A DNA stretch of 64,000 nt, taken from positions 3,348,001 to 3,412,000 of the forward strand of contig NZ_JALRMO010000001.1 in the NCBI RefSeq assembly GCF_023276405.1, written 5' to 3'. Of this stretch, positions 63,958 through 64,000 are shown in pieces (positions within the stretch are counted from its first letter, which is position 1; every line of letters begins with the position of its first letter). The DNA is from Paenibacillus hamazuiensis (GTDB taxonomy: Bacteria > Bacillota > Bacilli > Paenibacillales > NBRC-103111). A model generated the notes under the pieces. The model searched no databases. It was not told the DNA's origin and saw only the letters and a list, made by a program, of their open reading frames with translations. A program made the position numbers and the translations under genes.

Positions 63958-64000
63958 GTCGGTAAGACCTCCTCTGCCTCTTGAAAAACTTTTTTTATTA

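Overview
This 64 kb window looks like a chromosomal segment of an endospore-forming, moderately GC-rich Firmicute close to Paenibacillus or a related genus of Paenibacillaceae. That placement is inferred from gene content and order, not from a database search. Evidence for a spore former includes spoIIGA-sigE-sigG, spoVD, spoVE, an RsfA-type regulator and a YlaJ-type spore lipoprotein. Evidence for Bacillales includes bacillithiol synthesis (bshC), the ylm genes, divIVA and the T-box in front of ileS. Almost everything lies on the minus strand, so the map reads most naturally from right to left.

Layout from left to right. 1-346 holds a broken phosphotransferase gene. 577-3256 holds patA-like aminotransferase, an RluA-family pseudouridine synthase and lspA. 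3341-4081 is a TraR/DksA-like gene on the opposite strand. 4150-7348 is ileS with a complete isoleucine T-box leader and its promoter. 7375-11638 is the divIVA-ylmH-yggT-sepF-yggS-pgeF-ylmC division cluster. 11832-14488 is sigG, sigE and spoIIGA. 15600-35985 is a complete division and cell wall (dcw) cluster: ftsZ, ftsA, divIB, murA, murB, murG, spoVE, murD, mraY, murF, murE, spoVD, pbpB, ftsL, rsmH, mraZ, with MraZ boxes at its head. 36021-44594 holds a DUF4349 lipoprotein, adenosylhomocysteinase, bshC, an oligopeptide-binding lipoprotein, a ComFB-like protein, DUF3397, panE and rsfA. 44901-50287 is a mixed plus-strand stretch with several genes I cannot name. 50937-57264 is the yla/typA neighbourhood. 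57514-63957 holds terC, thiI-nifS, a lytic transglycosylase, small proteins, a GH15-like enzyme and a DUF3907 gene.

The genes form one theme: peptidoglycan precursor synthesis (MurA-G, MraY), septal synthesis (FtsL, DivIB, PBP2B), the Z-ring (FtsZ, FtsA, SepF, DivIVA), and the sporulation versions of the same machine (SpoVD, SpoVE), next to the first sporulation sigma factors. Plausible promoters for sigma-F (sigG, ylaJ) and sigma-H (ftsA) fit that programme.

The least explained parts are the intergenic regions. A dispersed repeat family occurs at four sites (14.7-15.15, 45.17-45.41, 50.66-50.94 and 57.37-57.44 kb). It has constant flanks around a hairpin whose inner stem sequence differs between copies while pairing is preserved. 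A second hairpin repeat carries a constant TTCGTAAGC tail (21.5 kb, with relatives at 7.9 and 52.3 kb). A third is an inverted array of GGAACT...GCGCTA boxes (50.35-50.53 kb). A set of four short boxes spaced 51-52 bp apart lies at 15.19-15.36 kb. I saw no rRNA, tRNA, CRISPR array, insertion sequence or prophage genes.
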